From Idiomarina tyrosinivorans (GTDB taxonomy: Bacteria > Pseudomonadota > Gammaproteobacteria > Enterobacterales > Alteromonadaceae), in assembly GCF_003987475.1 (NCBI RefSeq), contig NZ_PIQH01000001.1:1-64000 (forward strand): DNA of 64,000 nt, in the 5' to 3' direction. The notes under the pieces were generated by a model. That model was not told where the DNA came from. It searched no databases and saw nothing but the letters and a program-made list of their open reading frames with translations. Below, in pieces: positions 39,514-48,810 of this stretch; the stretch's first letter is position 1; every line of letters begins with the position of its first letter. A program made the translations under genes and the position numbers.

Positions 39514-40372
39514 AGCGCTGGAGTAATGCTGACACCGCCGTATTTGGAAACGGCTGCTTCACAGTGATTGCGTAAAATTGTTCATAGACGTTGGGGAGTT
39601 GCAGGTAACGTTGCAATAAACCCGATTGTAACTCGTCGCGGACAACGACATCGGGAATGGCTGCTAAAGCGCCGCTATCCCGAACTAACAGTCGTAACAT
39701 CGCCATGTCATCCGCCTCTGCGATGATTTCTGGGCGCCATTGGTACTCTGTACTCAACATATCAAATGCGCCGCGAATAGGTGTGTTCTCTGGTGGCAAC
39801 ACCCATTGTTGACGTTTTAACTGCGGATCTTGCAGGCTACTGATCGGGTAGCCGGGCACGCCGACAATATAAATGGCTTGGCGTGCCAACAGTTTACTTT
39901 GCCAAATTTGTTGGTCACTGCTGGTCACCTCCGTATTGGCTAGCGCTACATCAATACGGTATTCGCTGAGCTCGGTAAGCAACTGGTGATGCGCCATCGA
40001 GTGCAGACGATAGCGAGCATGCGGTTGCTTCATCAATTCGCTGATCACTTGTTCGATAAAGTTACGTGACATCGTCGACGCGTGGCCAATACGAATAACG
40101 GTATCTTTACTGCTGGCCCCATTTTTTAGCTGTTCAACCAGCTGCTCGCCTTCTTTGAAAATGCGTTCAGCCGTTTGCTTGGCAATATAGCCCGCTTGGG
40201 TGAGCAAAAGCTTGCGTCCACGGCGTTCGAATAGCGGTTGTCCAAACCATTGTTCTAGCTGCTTTATCTGGCTCGACAGCGCCGATTGTGAGATATGTAG
40301 GGTCTCGGCGGTCTTAGTGAGGTGGCCTGAATCTGCGACTTTCCAAAAGTAGTAAAGATGGTGATAGTTCAT
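39503..40372 (-). CDS. LysR-family transcriptional regulator
   Basis: 289 residues. The N-terminal HTH starts MNYHHLYYFWKVADSGHLT and includes ETLHISQSALSSQIKQLEQ; the effector domain follows. The closest type is NhaR-like by sequence flavour. It is divergent from the dabB gene, so it is likely the regulator of the inorganic-carbon uptake operon, responding to a carbon or pH signal that is not evident from sequence. Confidence 0.9.
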   Translation of the reverse strand: MNYHHLYYFWKVADSGHLTKTAETLHISQSALSSQIKQLEQWFGQPLFERRGRKLLLTQAGYIAKQTAERIFKEGEQLVEQLKNGASSKDTVIRIGHASTMSRNFIEQVISELMKQPHARYRLHSMAHHQLLTELSEYRIDVALANTEVTSSDQQIWQSKLLARQAIYIVGVPGYPISSLQDPQLKRQQWVLPPENTPIRGAFDMLSTEYQWRPEIIAEADDMAMLRLLVRDSGALAAIPDVVVRDELQSGLLQRYLQLPNVYEQFYAITVKQPFPNTAVSALLQRFNR

Positions 40373-40472
40373 TATTCTGTTAAACCGAACAATAAATTAG
40401 TAATTATCTATTTTACTTAACTTTGCGAACACTGCAAGATGCTGACATATCCGACGAAAGAGGGCGTGCGTA

Positions 40473-41756
40473 GTGACTGAATGGCTAACCTTGGAAGGGA
40501 TTCGATCAATAATGGTCGTGCTGGTTGTGGGTTTAGCAACCATTATTTTCCGTTACGGCTGGTTTAACTTTCGCTTAGAGCCCGAACGTAAACGTTTTTT
40601 AACCTACATAACCCTGACGTCTATCGCTGTTTTGGTGGTAATTGTTGCCAATAACTTACTGTTATTCTGGCTAGGTTGGGTCAGTATCAGCCTAGGCCTG
40701 CATCAATTACTGCTATTTTATCCCGACCGACTTCGAGCCCAACTGGCGGCGCATAAAAAGTTTGTATTTTCGCGCTTAGCCGAGCTCACCCTAGGTTTAG
40801 CCTTTGCCGTTATCTACTTCGTTACTGGTGATATGGCGTTGACCAGTGCGCAACCGAGTTTCTTGGCGCAGGCGTCCAGTCTTCAACTCAACTTGGTGGC
40901 TTGTTTGTTGGCGGCTACGGCGCTATTAAAGTGTGCGCAAATGCCATTCCATGGTTGGTTGATCCAGGTTGTGGAAGCGCCAACGCCGGTGTCTGCGCTG
41001 CTGCATGCGGGCATTATTAACCTGGGTGGCTTTTTATTGTTAATTAACATTCCTATTTTGGAAGCCAGCAGCGCTGCACAATGGTTACTGTTGGTGGTTA
41101 GCGCGGTGTCGCTAGGCTTGGCGACACTGATAATGGCTACCCGCATCAGCATTAAAGTGCAGCTTGCTTGGTCGACCTGTGCCCAGATGGGCTGGATGTT
41201 GTTAGAAATTGCGCTGGGTTACTACGCCTTAGCAGCACTGCACTTGCTTGCCCATTCAGTGTACAAAGCCCATTCCTTTCTCGGCAGTGGGCAATTAGAA
41301 ATGAATCCTAAGCAAGCCATGAACAGTAAAAACGTTAACGGCTGGTTACTCGCCGCTACCATTGTCGTGGTGTTCGCGCTGATGTGGCTGGTGAAAGGGC
41401 ATGCGTACTTTACCGCGGCGTTGATGGTAACCGCCATGCTGGTTAGTGTATTTACCCCCAATTCACGCTACTTCGGTACGCTGCACGCGGTGTGCTTGTT
41501 TGCAATTTATCTGGTATTCAGCCTCATTAGCGAACACGGTTTGTTGGCCAGCGATGCGCCCGCATTGGCAAAAGAAGTCTTTGCCAGTATTGCGGTGTTA
41601 GCGATATTCGTCGCGCAAAGAATTTTGCTCAGCAGTGATTTTAATAACCGCTCACAAGCACTGTTTGTGTGGCTGAATGCCGGCGGTTACATCGATGAAC
41701 ACATTACTCGCTGGGTATTAGCGATATGGCCACAACGAGTGCGGGGAACACGATGA
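40473..41756 (+). CDS. dabB: DabB-like membrane subunit of inorganic carbon uptake
   Basis: 427 residues of a proton-translocating NuoL/MrpA-type membrane protein with about 13 helices, including KCAQMPFHGWLIQVVEAPTPVSALLHAG in its family core (landmark PFHGWL, then PTPVSALLHAG). The start is GTG. In DabAB complexes, this subunit couples proton flow to DabA to bring CO2 or bicarbonate into the cell. It precedes dabA with a 4-base ATGA overlap. Confidence 0.9.
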   Translation: MTEWLTLEGIRSIMVVLVVGLATIIFRYGWFNFRLEPERKRFLTYITLTSIAVLVVIVANNLLLFWLGWVSISLGLHQLLLFYPDRLRAQLAAHKKFVFSRLAELTLGLAFAVIYFVTGDMALTSAQPSFLAQASSLQLNLVACLLAATALLKCAQMPFHGWLIQVVEAPTPVSALLHAGIINLGGFLLLINIPILEASSAAQWLLLVVSAVSLGLATLIMATRISIKVQLAWSTCAQMGWMLLEIALGYYALAALHLLAHSVYKAHSFLGSGQLEMNPKQAMNSKNVNGWLLAATIVVVFALMWLVKGHAYFTAALMVTAMLVSVFTPNSRYFGTLHAVCLFAIYLVFSLISEHGLLASDAPALAKEVFASIAVLAIFVAQRILLSSDFNNRSQALFVWLNAGGYIDEHITRWVLAIWPQRVRGTR

Positions 41757-43987
41757 AACAGTTTATTGAACAAGCGAAGTCTGTCGCCAATAGCATTGCG
41801 CCAATGTGGCCGCTAGATGAGAGCATTGCTATTAACCCGTGTTGGGAGTTTACCGATCAACCGATTGAGCAAGTGGCTGCGCTGTGGCAGTTCTGCGGTG
41901 ATATTAAACTGCTAATGCCGTTAAGCTTTTACCGTCAGCAGTTAGGCGAAAATGACCCGGAATTTGTGAAACAGCAGTTCAAGCTTCGCGGCACCGAGAA
42001 CCGTGACTTACCGCGTTGGCGCAATGTCGCCGAACTGTTAGACCAAGTGCAAAAACGCAAACAAGCGATTCCGTGGCGTGATGAAGTGGTCGCCAATATC
42101 AGCCAAGCGTGTGGCTTGTATGCGCAATACCCCGACCGTTTTGCCGAAAAAGATTCGCTTTATCACCACTGGTTAGTGCTGGGTCGCAAAGATCAGGGCA
42201 TTGAGAGCGTGATGGTCGAACCGGAGTTACATGAGCGCTTTCATGGTTTGCCTGATACCGCCGACGAACTGTTCGCGGCCTGCTTTGACAGCATGCTAAA
42301 AGACGTGCCAGAACAGGCGCGTTATTGCTACCTTTTAGCGCTACAAATGGACGTGCTGGGTTGGGCCTCGAGTTTTGCTTTGCAACGCTGGCGCCATAAC
42401 GATGGCCGTTTAGTAGCAGAATTATTAGCCATACGTATGGCTTGGGATCTTATTTTGTGGCTGCATTGCGAAAATCGCCATCCCAAGCGCTTCGTCGAAC
42501 TGCGCGAGTTATTCCAGCAGCAAATACAGGCGGCACCGGCGGCTATTGAAACCATTAAACAACAGCAACAACCGCTGTGGCAGCTACAACACCGCTACGA
42601 AAGCTTGCAGCTAGACCAATTTAATTGGCAACCACCAAGCACTAGCGATACTGTGGCTCCAGCGTTCCAAGCGGTGTTCTGTATTGATACTCGTTCTGAG
42701 CGGCTGCGCAAAGGGCTAGAACAGCAAAGCGATTTTCAAACCTTTGGTTTTGCCGGGTTCTTTGGTTTACCGATCAATTATCAATCGCCAGCGGATGGCC
42801 GCGTAAGAGCACAAGCGCCTGGATTGTTAAATCCCGCGTCTATGGTAACGCCTGCCACAGTCTCAAAGAAAGCAGGTAAGCTGGACATCAAAGCCTTATT
42901 CAAGCAGCCGTTAGCCAGCTTAACCGCGGTAGAAACTTTGGGTTTTTCACGCCTACCGCAACTCATAGGCCAAGGTAAGAACCCAAGGTACGATGATTTA
43001 ACCGCGCTTCAAGCATTGCGGGTAGATGCTGCCGAAACCGATGTGCTGAATTGGCTAGAAGGGTTGTTAGGCGGATTGGGGATCGAGCAGTGGGCCGACG
43101 ACTTTGTGTTTGTGGGGCACAGTTCGCATCACCGAAATAATGCCCAACAAGCGGCTATGAAGTGTGGTGCTTGTGGAGGCCAAAGTGGCGGCGTGAATGC
43201 GCAACTAGCAGCCGAATTGTTGAATCAACAGCCGGTTCGAGAAGGCTTAGCCGAACGTGGCTGGAATATTCCGACAACCACGACCTTCCACGCAGCCTTG
43301 CATGAGACAGTGACTGACCAACTGCACATGCTAACCCCAAATGCCCCGGAAGCGCTGCTGAAACGCTTCAGCGATGCCGCCGACTTTGCTCGACAACACC
43401 GCTATGACAGTAACGAGAGCGACAACGGTGGACTGCTGGCGTGGTTCCAACGGAAGGCCAAAAACTGGTCAGAAGTTCGCCCCGAGTGGGGGTTAGCGGA
43501 TAACTGTTTATTGTTATTCGCGGACCGCAAACGCAGTCGGGAATTGAGCTTTAACGGCCGTGCATTTTTGCATGAATATAACGCCAGCAACGATAACAAT
43601 GGTGAACTTTTGGCGCAGTTGCTACAAGCACCCGGCATAGTTGCACACTGGATTAACAGCCAATATTACACCTCTGTCACGGATCCTGACCGCTTGGGTA
43701 GCGGCAATAAGCTGCTGCATAACCGGGTGGCGAATAATGTCGGGGTGTTTGAGGGTAACGGCGGCGATTTACGCATCGGTCTAGCGCGGCAGTCGGTGCA
43801 CGATGGTAACCAGTGGCGCCACCGCCCTGTGCGGCTGCGGGTGGTGGTTGATGCCGAAGAGCAGGTAATAGTGAGAGCCTTAGAGCAAGCACCACCGTTC
43901 CGTAATCTGGTCGATAATGGATGGTTGTTTATTCAACGCCTCAGCCCAGCAGGTGAGTTATGTCCGGTGAGCATCAACGCCGCTTAA
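41753..43987 (+). CDS. dabA: DabA-like zinc subunit of inorganic carbon uptake (DUF2309)
   Basis: 744 residues. The zinc ligands recognised in this family are present with matching spacing: C310 and D312 (FCIDTRSERLRKGLE), then H456 and C471 (GHSSHH and MKCGACGG). The 15-residue gap between the last pair agrees with the published H. neapolitanus protein as I recall it. The chosen ATG at 41753 overlaps the dabB stop (ATGA); the open frame begins upstream at 41726 inside dabB. It is peripheral to the inner membrane and acts with DabB. Confidence 0.9.
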   Translation: MKQFIEQAKSVANSIAPMWPLDESIAINPCWEFTDQPIEQVAALWQFCGDIKLLMPLSFYRQQLGENDPEFVKQQFKLRGTENRDLPRWRNVAELLDQVQKRKQAIPWRDEVVANISQACGLYAQYPDRFAEKDSLYHHWLVLGRKDQGIESVMVEPELHERFHGLPDTADELFAACFDSMLKDVPEQARYCYLLALQMDVLGWASSFALQRWRHNDGRLVAELLAIRMAWDLILWLHCENRHPKRFVELRELFQQQIQAAPAAIETIKQQQQPLWQLQHRYESLQLDQFNWQPPSTSDTVAPAFQAVFCIDTRSERLRKGLEQQSDFQTFGFAGFFGLPINYQSPADGRVRAQAPGLLNPASMVTPATVSKKAGKLDIKALFKQPLASLTAVETLGFSRLPQLIGQGKNPRYDDLTALQALRVDAAETDVLNWLEGLLGGLGIEQWADDFVFVGHSSHHRNNAQQAAMKCGACGGQSGGVNAQLAAELLNQQPVREGLAERGWNIPTTTTFHAALHETVTDQLHMLTPNAPEALLKRFSDAADFARQHRYDSNESDNGGLLAWFQRKAKNWSEVRPEWGLADNCLLLFADRKRSRELSFNGRAFLHEYNASNDNNGELLAQLLQAPGIVAHWINSQYYTSVTDPDRLGSGNKLLHNRVANNVGVFEGNGGDLRIGLARQSVHDGNQWRHRPVRLRVVVDAEEQVIVRALEQAPPFRNLVDNGWLFIQRLSPAGELCPVSINAA

Positions 43988-44859
43988 ACAAAGCAAGCGT
44001 AGTGGCGGCGGACGCGGACAAGCCAATTACCGCAGCAATTTTAACCAAACATGGTAAAGCGCAAGTGTTGGCTCCGTTGTTTCATCAGCAACTGGGCTGG
44101 CAGCTGCGTGGCAGCGATGGCTTTGATACCGATAAGTTAGGCATGTTTAGTGGTGAAATCCCGCGCACAATGACGCCACTAGAATGCGCCACCGAAAAAG
44201 CGCAATTAGCCTTGGCGCATAGTGATGCAGAGTTTGGTTTAGGTAGCGAGGGAAGCTTTAATAGCACGTATTTCGGCCTGATGGTGATGAACCAAGAGCT
44301 TTTAGTGCTGCGCCATCGGCATAGTAATTTTACCGTGGTGGCTAGCGCGCAACGGCCCGTTGCTGCGGTACAACGGCAGTGCCGAACCATAACACAGATG
44401 AACGCCTACATTGACGCGTTACCGCCAGGGCAGAAATTCATTGCCGAAATGGTCGCTCCTGAAACCGCTAAAACGCGCGTCGCAAAAGGGTTAAGCGCGT
44501 TGTCTGAGTTACTGCAACAACTACCAGAAGTGCGCGTAAGTAGCGATAATGAGCCGCTGCAGCACGCAGTCACACTCAGTTGGGATTTCCGTGCGCATAA
44601 TTGCCCTGAACGCCAGCAGACTATCGCTCGTGCTGGTGAAGATCTGTTACGACGGCTACAGCATTACTGCCCACACTGCGAATGTCCTAACTTTGTCGCA
44701 GAGCCGTATGAAAAAGGGTTGCCCTGTGAGGTATGTGGCTCGCCGACACAACAATGGCGCAGCCAACGAGCCTTATGTCAGCAATGCGGATACGCGCACA
44801 TTAGCGCATTAGAACCCACGACTGCGGCGCCAGATCTGTGTGATTTTTGTAACCCCTAG
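43960..44859 (+). CDS. DUF6671 family zinc-ribbon protein
   Basis: 299 residues. The N-terminal part starts with ILTKHGKAQVLAPLF and DTDKLGMFSGEIPRTMTPLECA, matching the DUF6671 pattern. The C-terminal third has four Cys pairs (CPHCEC, CEVCG, CQQCG, CDFC), suggesting one or two zinc ribbons. Function is unknown. It overlaps the dabA end by 28 bases, which strongly suggests translation with dabA. A role linked to DabA or zinc supply is inference only. Confidence 0.78.
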   Translation: MSGEHQRRLNKASVVAADADKPITAAILTKHGKAQVLAPLFHQQLGWQLRGSDGFDTDKLGMFSGEIPRTMTPLECATEKAQLALAHSDAEFGLGSEGSFNSTYFGLMVMNQELLVLRHRHSNFTVVASAQRPVAAVQRQCRTITQMNAYIDALPPGQKFIAEMVAPETAKTRVAKGLSALSELLQQLPEVRVSSDNEPLQHAVTLSWDFRAHNCPERQQTIARAGEDLLRRLQHYCPHCECPNFVAEPYEKGLPCEVCGSPTQQWRSQRALCQQCGYAHISALEPTTAAPDLCDFCNP

Positions 44860-44971
44860 GTGATGCGCTTTGCTGGCTGTGTAAGCATTATGTAACTTTA
44901 CAAAAAAGCGCTTGCGCAAAAGCCTGCCAGGTTAGACAGTAGCTACTGCTGAATAATCAACGGAGCTTTTG

Positions 44972-45376
44972 ATGAAAATTTCAGGCCAGTTCGACGTAAA
45001 ACTCAACCCGTTAGATACCTTCACTAAAGGTCGCGACACTATCAAGTTAGGCCGAATGGCTATAGAAAAGGTGTTTCATGGCGAGCTCACCGCATCCAGT
45101 AAAGGTGAAATGCTCAGTGCCATGACGCCAGTAAAAGGCTCGGCCGGCTATGTAGCAATAGAACAAGTCTCGGGAACCTTGTGCGAGCGTGACGGCAGCT
45201 TTGTATTGCAACACTACGGCATAATGAACCGTGGCGAAGATAAATTAGTATTAGAAGTATTACCCGACTCTGGTACAGGCCAATTGCAAGGATTGCGAGG
45301 GCAAATGGCAATCAGCGTGGAAAACGGTGAACACTATTACCAATTTGACTTCAGCCTGCCAGATCTCGCCGAATAA
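44972..45376 (+). CDS. DUF3224 domain protein
   Basis: 134 residues starting MKISGQFDVKLNPLD (ATG 44972 behind ACGGAG; one extra Met from a TTG at 44969 is unlikely). The sequence has the DUF3224 hallmarks LGRMAIEKVFHGELTASSKGEMLSA and GYVAIEQVSGTL. This beta-barrel family is of unknown function. A DksA-type gene follows 17 bases later. Confidence 0.85.
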   Translation: MKISGQFDVKLNPLDTFTKGRDTIKLGRMAIEKVFHGELTASSKGEMLSAMTPVKGSAGYVAIEQVSGTLCERDGSFVLQHYGIMNRGEDKLVLEVLPDSGTGQLQGLRGQMAISVENGEHYYQFDFSLPDLAE

Positions 45377-45393
45377 TTACGCAGGAGGACCTT

Positions 45394-45660
45394 ATGGCTA
45401 CGGGTTGGGCGCCTGACGGCGCCGTGCAAGAGCAAATAGATGCCAGCATAGAGGATGCCGTGCAACAAGCACGGAGCAACCTACAGCAGGGTGAAAGCCT
45501 GCAATATTGTGAAGAGTGTGGCGAGGAAATTCCTGAGGCACGCCGTAAAGCGCGGCCCGGGGTGCGTTTATGTCTTGACTGCCAAGCTGAACGCGAGCAA
45601 CAACAGCAATCAGCCGCTGTGGTGAACCGCCGCGGCAGTAAAGATAGCCAGCTACGTTAG
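45394..45660 (+). CDS. DksA/TraR-type C4 zinc-finger protein
   Basis: 88 residues with the C4 finger YCEECGEEIPEARRKARPGVRLCLDCQ, which is Cys-x2-Cys then Cys-x2-Cys. It is shorter than DksA (about 150) and resembles the small TraR/YbiI group that can bind the RNA polymerase secondary channel. It overlaps the convergent DUF502 gene by 4 bases. A specific role is not known. Confidence 0.85.
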   Translation: MATGWAPDGAVQEQIDASIEDAVQQARSNLQQGESLQYCEECGEEIPEARRKARPGVRLCLDCQAEREQQQQSAAVVNRRGSKDSQLR

Positions 45661-46265
45661 TCTCTTGATTTTGGCTGGTAGCCTTTGCCAAGGCCGCCAC
45701 TCATCGTCAGTTGCAAAGCCTCTGCTGGCTTCATGTCTAACGATTCAATACAGCTTTTCGGCACTATCACCATGTAACCGCCAACGTTGTAGCTCATCGG
45801 TAAAAACACGGCGACGTGTTGTTCATCCAGTTGCTTAGAGAGGGTATCGTTTTTTACCCCACTTTTTTTGGTGATAATGCCAATAACCTTCAGTTCACTG
45901 CCGGGCAGAGTGACCATGACCACCGATTCTTCGGCAAAGTTTTTCCCCGACATCATTTCAAACACATCGTTAATGGTGCCATAGACCGAGCGTAACAGCG
46001 GCATGCGATTAAGTAACTTGCCAGGTAGCTGCCAGAGGCTATTAATAATGCCCCAACGTGAGCTAAAGCCAACGAACAGCGCTAACAGCAAAAAGCTTAC
46101 AAAAGCTAAGCCCGGTACATAGTATTGCTCGCCGACAATGGCCGTCCAAATAGGGCTCAACCACTTTTCAATGGTCACTAACAACCAGCGCACCACCGCA
46201 ATAGTGATGATGATCGGCAGCAAAATGGCGAGGCCCTTTAAGAAGTGGTTTAATAGGCGTTTCAT
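45657..46265 (-). CDS. DUF502 family membrane protein
   Basis: 202 residues with two N-terminal hydrophobic segments (about 10-30 and 55-70) and the family sequence MPLLRSVYGTINDVFEMMSGK. DUF502 proteins are of unknown function in most bacteria and appear in plants as LCV-like proteins. It is monocistronic. Confidence 0.85.
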   Translation of the reverse strand: MKRLLNHFLKGLAILLPIIITIAVVRWLLVTIEKWLSPIWTAIVGEQYYVPGLAFVSFLLLALFVGFSSRWGIINSLWQLPGKLLNRMPLLRSVYGTINDVFEMMSGKNFAEESVVMVTLPGSELKVIGIITKKSGVKNDTLSKQLDEQHVAVFLPMSYNVGGYMVIVPKSCIESLDMKPAEALQLTMSGGLGKGYQPKSRD

Positions 46266-46345
46266 AGGCGTACTTGAGACCTTAATGGCAAATAGGCCAC
46301 CAGCTTAGCGAGTTGTCCACTCAGTTGAAATGGCCTTGACAAAAT

Positions 46346-46798
46346 TTAACTGGCAGGCTGTTTGGCGAGCCAACTATCCAAGTGGTTGGCGAACTGTTGT
46401 TTGTCGCGTTGTGACAGCGGTGGCGGACCGCCAGACTGAATGCCACTGGCTCTCATGGTATCCATAAAGTCGCGGATATTGAGCCGTGAACGAATATTGT
46501 CTTTGGTAAATAACTCACCGCGTGGAGAAAGCGCCGTGGCACCTTTTTCAATCACATCATTGGCGAGCGGGATATCGCTGGTAATGACCAAATCGCCCGC
46601 ATTAACTCGCTGGACAATCTCGTTGTCGGCAATATCGAAGCCTTGGCTGACTTGTAGCGCCGAGATCCATTTTGATGGCGGCGTGCGCAATGGCTGATTA
46701 GCTACCAGTACCAGCGCCATAGGCTTGCGGTTAGCAGCACGGAACAGCGTTTCTTTGATCGCCGCGGGACAAGCGTCGGCATCTACCCATATGGTCAA
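46346..46798 (-). CDS. YaiI/YqxD family protein (DUF188)
   Basis: 150 residues with a PIN-like fold: [21 protein letters not shown] at the N-terminus and [22 protein letters not shown] later (as landmarks VDADACP and SDIPLA). Function is unknown. The annotated frame opens at GTG 46822, but TTG at 46798 is more likely: it is preceded by AAGGGG at a good distance and the protein then starts as in other family members. Confidence 0.82.
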   Translation of the reverse strand: MTIWVDADACPAAIKETLFRAANRKPMALVLVANQPLRTPPSKWISALQVSQGFDIADNEIVQRVNAGDLVITSDIPLANDVIEKGATALSPRGELFTKDNIRSRLNIRDFMDTMRASGIQSGGPPPLSQRDKQQFANHLDSWLAKQPAS

Positions 46799-46893
46799 TG
46801 ACTTTCCCCTTAATATTATCACTGCTGCTTGTAATTTTTATGTTAACAGAACATCATGGGGTTGGACTGATAACAATAAGCAAGGAGCATTAA

Positions 46894-47145
46894 ATGCGTA
46901 ATTTTTTCTTTTTCGACACCATGATTGTTCCAAAGATCATCACCGTGGTCTACTGGTTAATCATGCTGGCGGTTGTGGTTGCGGGTGTGGGCCAGATGTT
47001 TGCCTACCAAGGCAGCGTTATAATGGGGCTAGTGTACATTATTCTTGGAATTGTTGGCGCTCGCATTTGGTGCGAAATGGTTATCGTGATTTTCAAAATC
47101 CACGAAAACCTCAAGCGCATTGCCGACCGCAACGGCGCTGAATAA
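46894..47145 (+). CDS. DUF4282 membrane protein
   Basis: 83 residues beginning MRNFFFFDTMIVPKIITVVYW, with two membrane helices and the C-terminal LVYIILGIVGARIWCEMVIVIFKIHENL, which fits the DUF4282 family. Function is unknown. It is divergent from the yaiI-like gene and followed by a WYL regulator 36 bases after its stop. Confidence 0.85.
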   Translation: MRNFFFFDTMIVPKIITVVYWLIMLAVVVAGVGQMFAYQGSVIMGLVYIILGIVGARIWCEMVIVIFKIHENLKRIADRNGAE

Positions 47146-47153
47146 AATAATAC

Positions 47154-47168
47154 TGTGACATAATCACA
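47154..47168. promoter_or_regulatory. Palindrome before the WYL regulator
   Basis: TGTGACATAATCACA has 5-base arms (TGTGA and TCACA) around 5 bases, and lies 13 bases before the ATG of the WYL gene. WYL regulators often repress their own promoters through such sites. The arms resemble CRP half-sites but the spacing is one base short. Function is inferred. Confidence 0.35.
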
Positions 47169-47181
47169 AAAAGGATTTTGT

Positions 47182-48186
47182 ATGTCGACGACTGGAGCGC
47201 GCCAGACCTTGGCGCGCCAATGGGAATTGCTTAAATTACTGCCAACTAGGGCGCCAGGTATGACAGCTCGTGCTATTTGCCAAGTGCTTAACGAGCAAGG
47301 CTTTGACGTTTCCAAGCGCCAAGTTGAACGAGATCTTGATCAACTATCACAGTCGTTTGCGTTGGTTTGCAACGATAAGGGTAAGCCCTATGGGTGGCAT
47401 TGGATGACTGGCGCGAGTATTGATTTGCCAGCGATTTCTGCGGCTGAGGCTTTATCAATCACTATGGTTGAAAAAATCCTTAAACCGTTAGTTCCAGGAA
47501 CAATACTTCAGTCGATCGCGCCGCGCTTAAACCAAGCCAAGGAAAAACTGAATAAGTTACAGCAACATCAAACGTTTATTGGCTGGCAAAATAAAGTCGC
47601 TTACGTGCCGGCAACGTTACAACAACGCGCGCCAACGGTTGATGACGAGGTGCTATATAATACTCAGTTGGCGTTACTACATAACCACTGCCTTAAAGCC
47701 AATTATCAACCGGTGGGTCAGCCAGCGAAAGACTATATATTACATCCGTTAGGGCTGGTTCAGCGAGGTATCTGTACCTATTTGGTTGCGACGGTTGAAC
47801 CTTATAATGATCCCCGATTATTTGCTTTACACCGCATGCATGCGGTGACAAGATGTAACGATAAGCCAGTGGTTGTGCCTCGCGGGTTCACCTTAAAACG
47901 TTATCTCGATGATGGCGCATTACAATTTACTGACGGTGTGACTTTTGTAGTAAAAGCCCGAGTGACTAATGAGCTTGCTATGCATATTAGCGAAACACCA
48001 TTGAGCGAGGACCAGCGTATCAACGCAGAAGAGCATGGCAGCATCTTAACGGCGACCGTTGCTGACTCTTGGCAACTTCGCTGGTGGATTAAGTCGATGG
48101 GCGCTCAGATAGAAATTCTTGAACCCGCAACGCTGCGATCAGATATCGCAACCGAACTCGCTAAAGCCCTGAGCGCCTATCAGTAG
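47182..48186 (+). CDS. WYL-domain transcriptional regulator
   Basis: 334 residues. A winged-helix DNA-binding domain (about 10-75, with GFDVSKRQVERDLDQLSQSF) leads into a WYL domain (LKANYQPVGQ..DYILHPLGLVQRGICTYLVA) and a C-terminal WCX extension. Members sense ligands such as single-stranded DNA or nucleotides, and many sit beside phage-defence genes. It lies about 0.85 kb from the hsdM start, separated by an outer-membrane gene on the other strand, so a link to the restriction operon is not shown. Confidence 0.87.
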   Translation: MSTTGARQTLARQWELLKLLPTRAPGMTARAICQVLNEQGFDVSKRQVERDLDQLSQSFALVCNDKGKPYGWHWMTGASIDLPAISAAEALSITMVEKILKPLVPGTILQSIAPRLNQAKEKLNKLQQHQTFIGWQNKVAYVPATLQQRAPTVDDEVLYNTQLALLHNHCLKANYQPVGQPAKDYILHPLGLVQRGICTYLVATVEPYNDPRLFALHRMHAVTRCNDKPVVVPRGFTLKRYLDDGALQFTDGVTFVVKARVTNELAMHISETPLSEDQRINAEEHGSILTATVADSWQLRWWIKSMGAQIEILEPATLRSDIATELAKALSAYQ

Positions 48187-48207
48187 TTATTACAACCTGC
48201 TACGCCA

Positions 48208-48810
48208 CTAAAACGCGTAACGGAAAGATGCACTCAGCGTGTCAATGTCTAAAGCAACGCCGTTGGGGCGATACATCTCATACCCCACACCAATAGCAAC
48301 GTGTTTGGTGAAATAATAAAATGCCTTGACCTGCGTTCTAAAAACGTTGTCGCTGTCGATATTCAGGTAATCAACTTTACCGCCTAATTCAAAAGACGGT
48401 GTCAGCATAGTACGAAAACCGATGCCCGCGCCAGCACCGTTTTCTGCTTCTGACGACGACAGATCACCCGATGAACCCGAGACGTCCAAGCGCTCCGCTG
48501 AAACTGTTGCAAAAATATCCGTATTGTCGGTGACACTGTGATAGTAGCCGATGCTGGCAGATAGCATGTCTAATTGCAGATTGGCGTCGTTAACATTTTT
48601 ATCAACGGTTTTGTAGTTCCCAAATGCTATCCAATGGTCAGAAAAACTGAACGAACCATTTACGCCGAAGCCGTTAAACGATGCGTCTGAGCCCCCAGCA
48701 CTAAGCTCGGTATCTAAGTACGTTACATCAACCTTATTCCAGTCGGGTGACTGTGCCGCTGCGGCGCCAGAAGCAAGCATTAATGAAAGTGCAATCATTG
48801 ATTTTTTCAT
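48208..48810 (-). CDS. Outer-membrane beta-barrel protein
   Basis: 200 residues with a signal peptide (MKKSMIALSLMLASGAAAAQ) and alternating beta-strand sequence ending in the typical aromatic FRYAF. It resembles OmpW/OprF-like or OMP_b-brl small barrels without a specific match I can name. A 6-base inverted repeat (GTGATT/AATCAC at 48825-48839) lies in its leader. It is convergent with the WYL gene. Confidence 0.8.
   Translation of the reverse strand: MKKSMIALSLMLASGAAAAQSPDWNKVDVTYLDTELSAGGSDASFNGFGVNGSFSFSDHWIAFGNYKTVDKNVNDANLQLDMLSASIGYYHSVTDNTDIFATVSAERLDVSGSSGDLSSSEAENGAGAGIGFRTMLTPSFELGGKVDYLNIDSDNVFRTQVKAFYYFTKHVAIGVGYEMYRPNGVALDIDTLSASFRYAF

Noticed and set aside
41726-41752. Start of DabA at 41726 inside dabB
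   Set aside because: The ATGA overlap at 41753 is the usual coupled start and gives a family-like N-terminus MKQFIEQ.
47154-47168. CRP site before the WYL gene
   Set aside because: The arms are TGTGA and TCACA but the spacer is 5 instead of 6 bases, so it was kept only as a generic palindrome.
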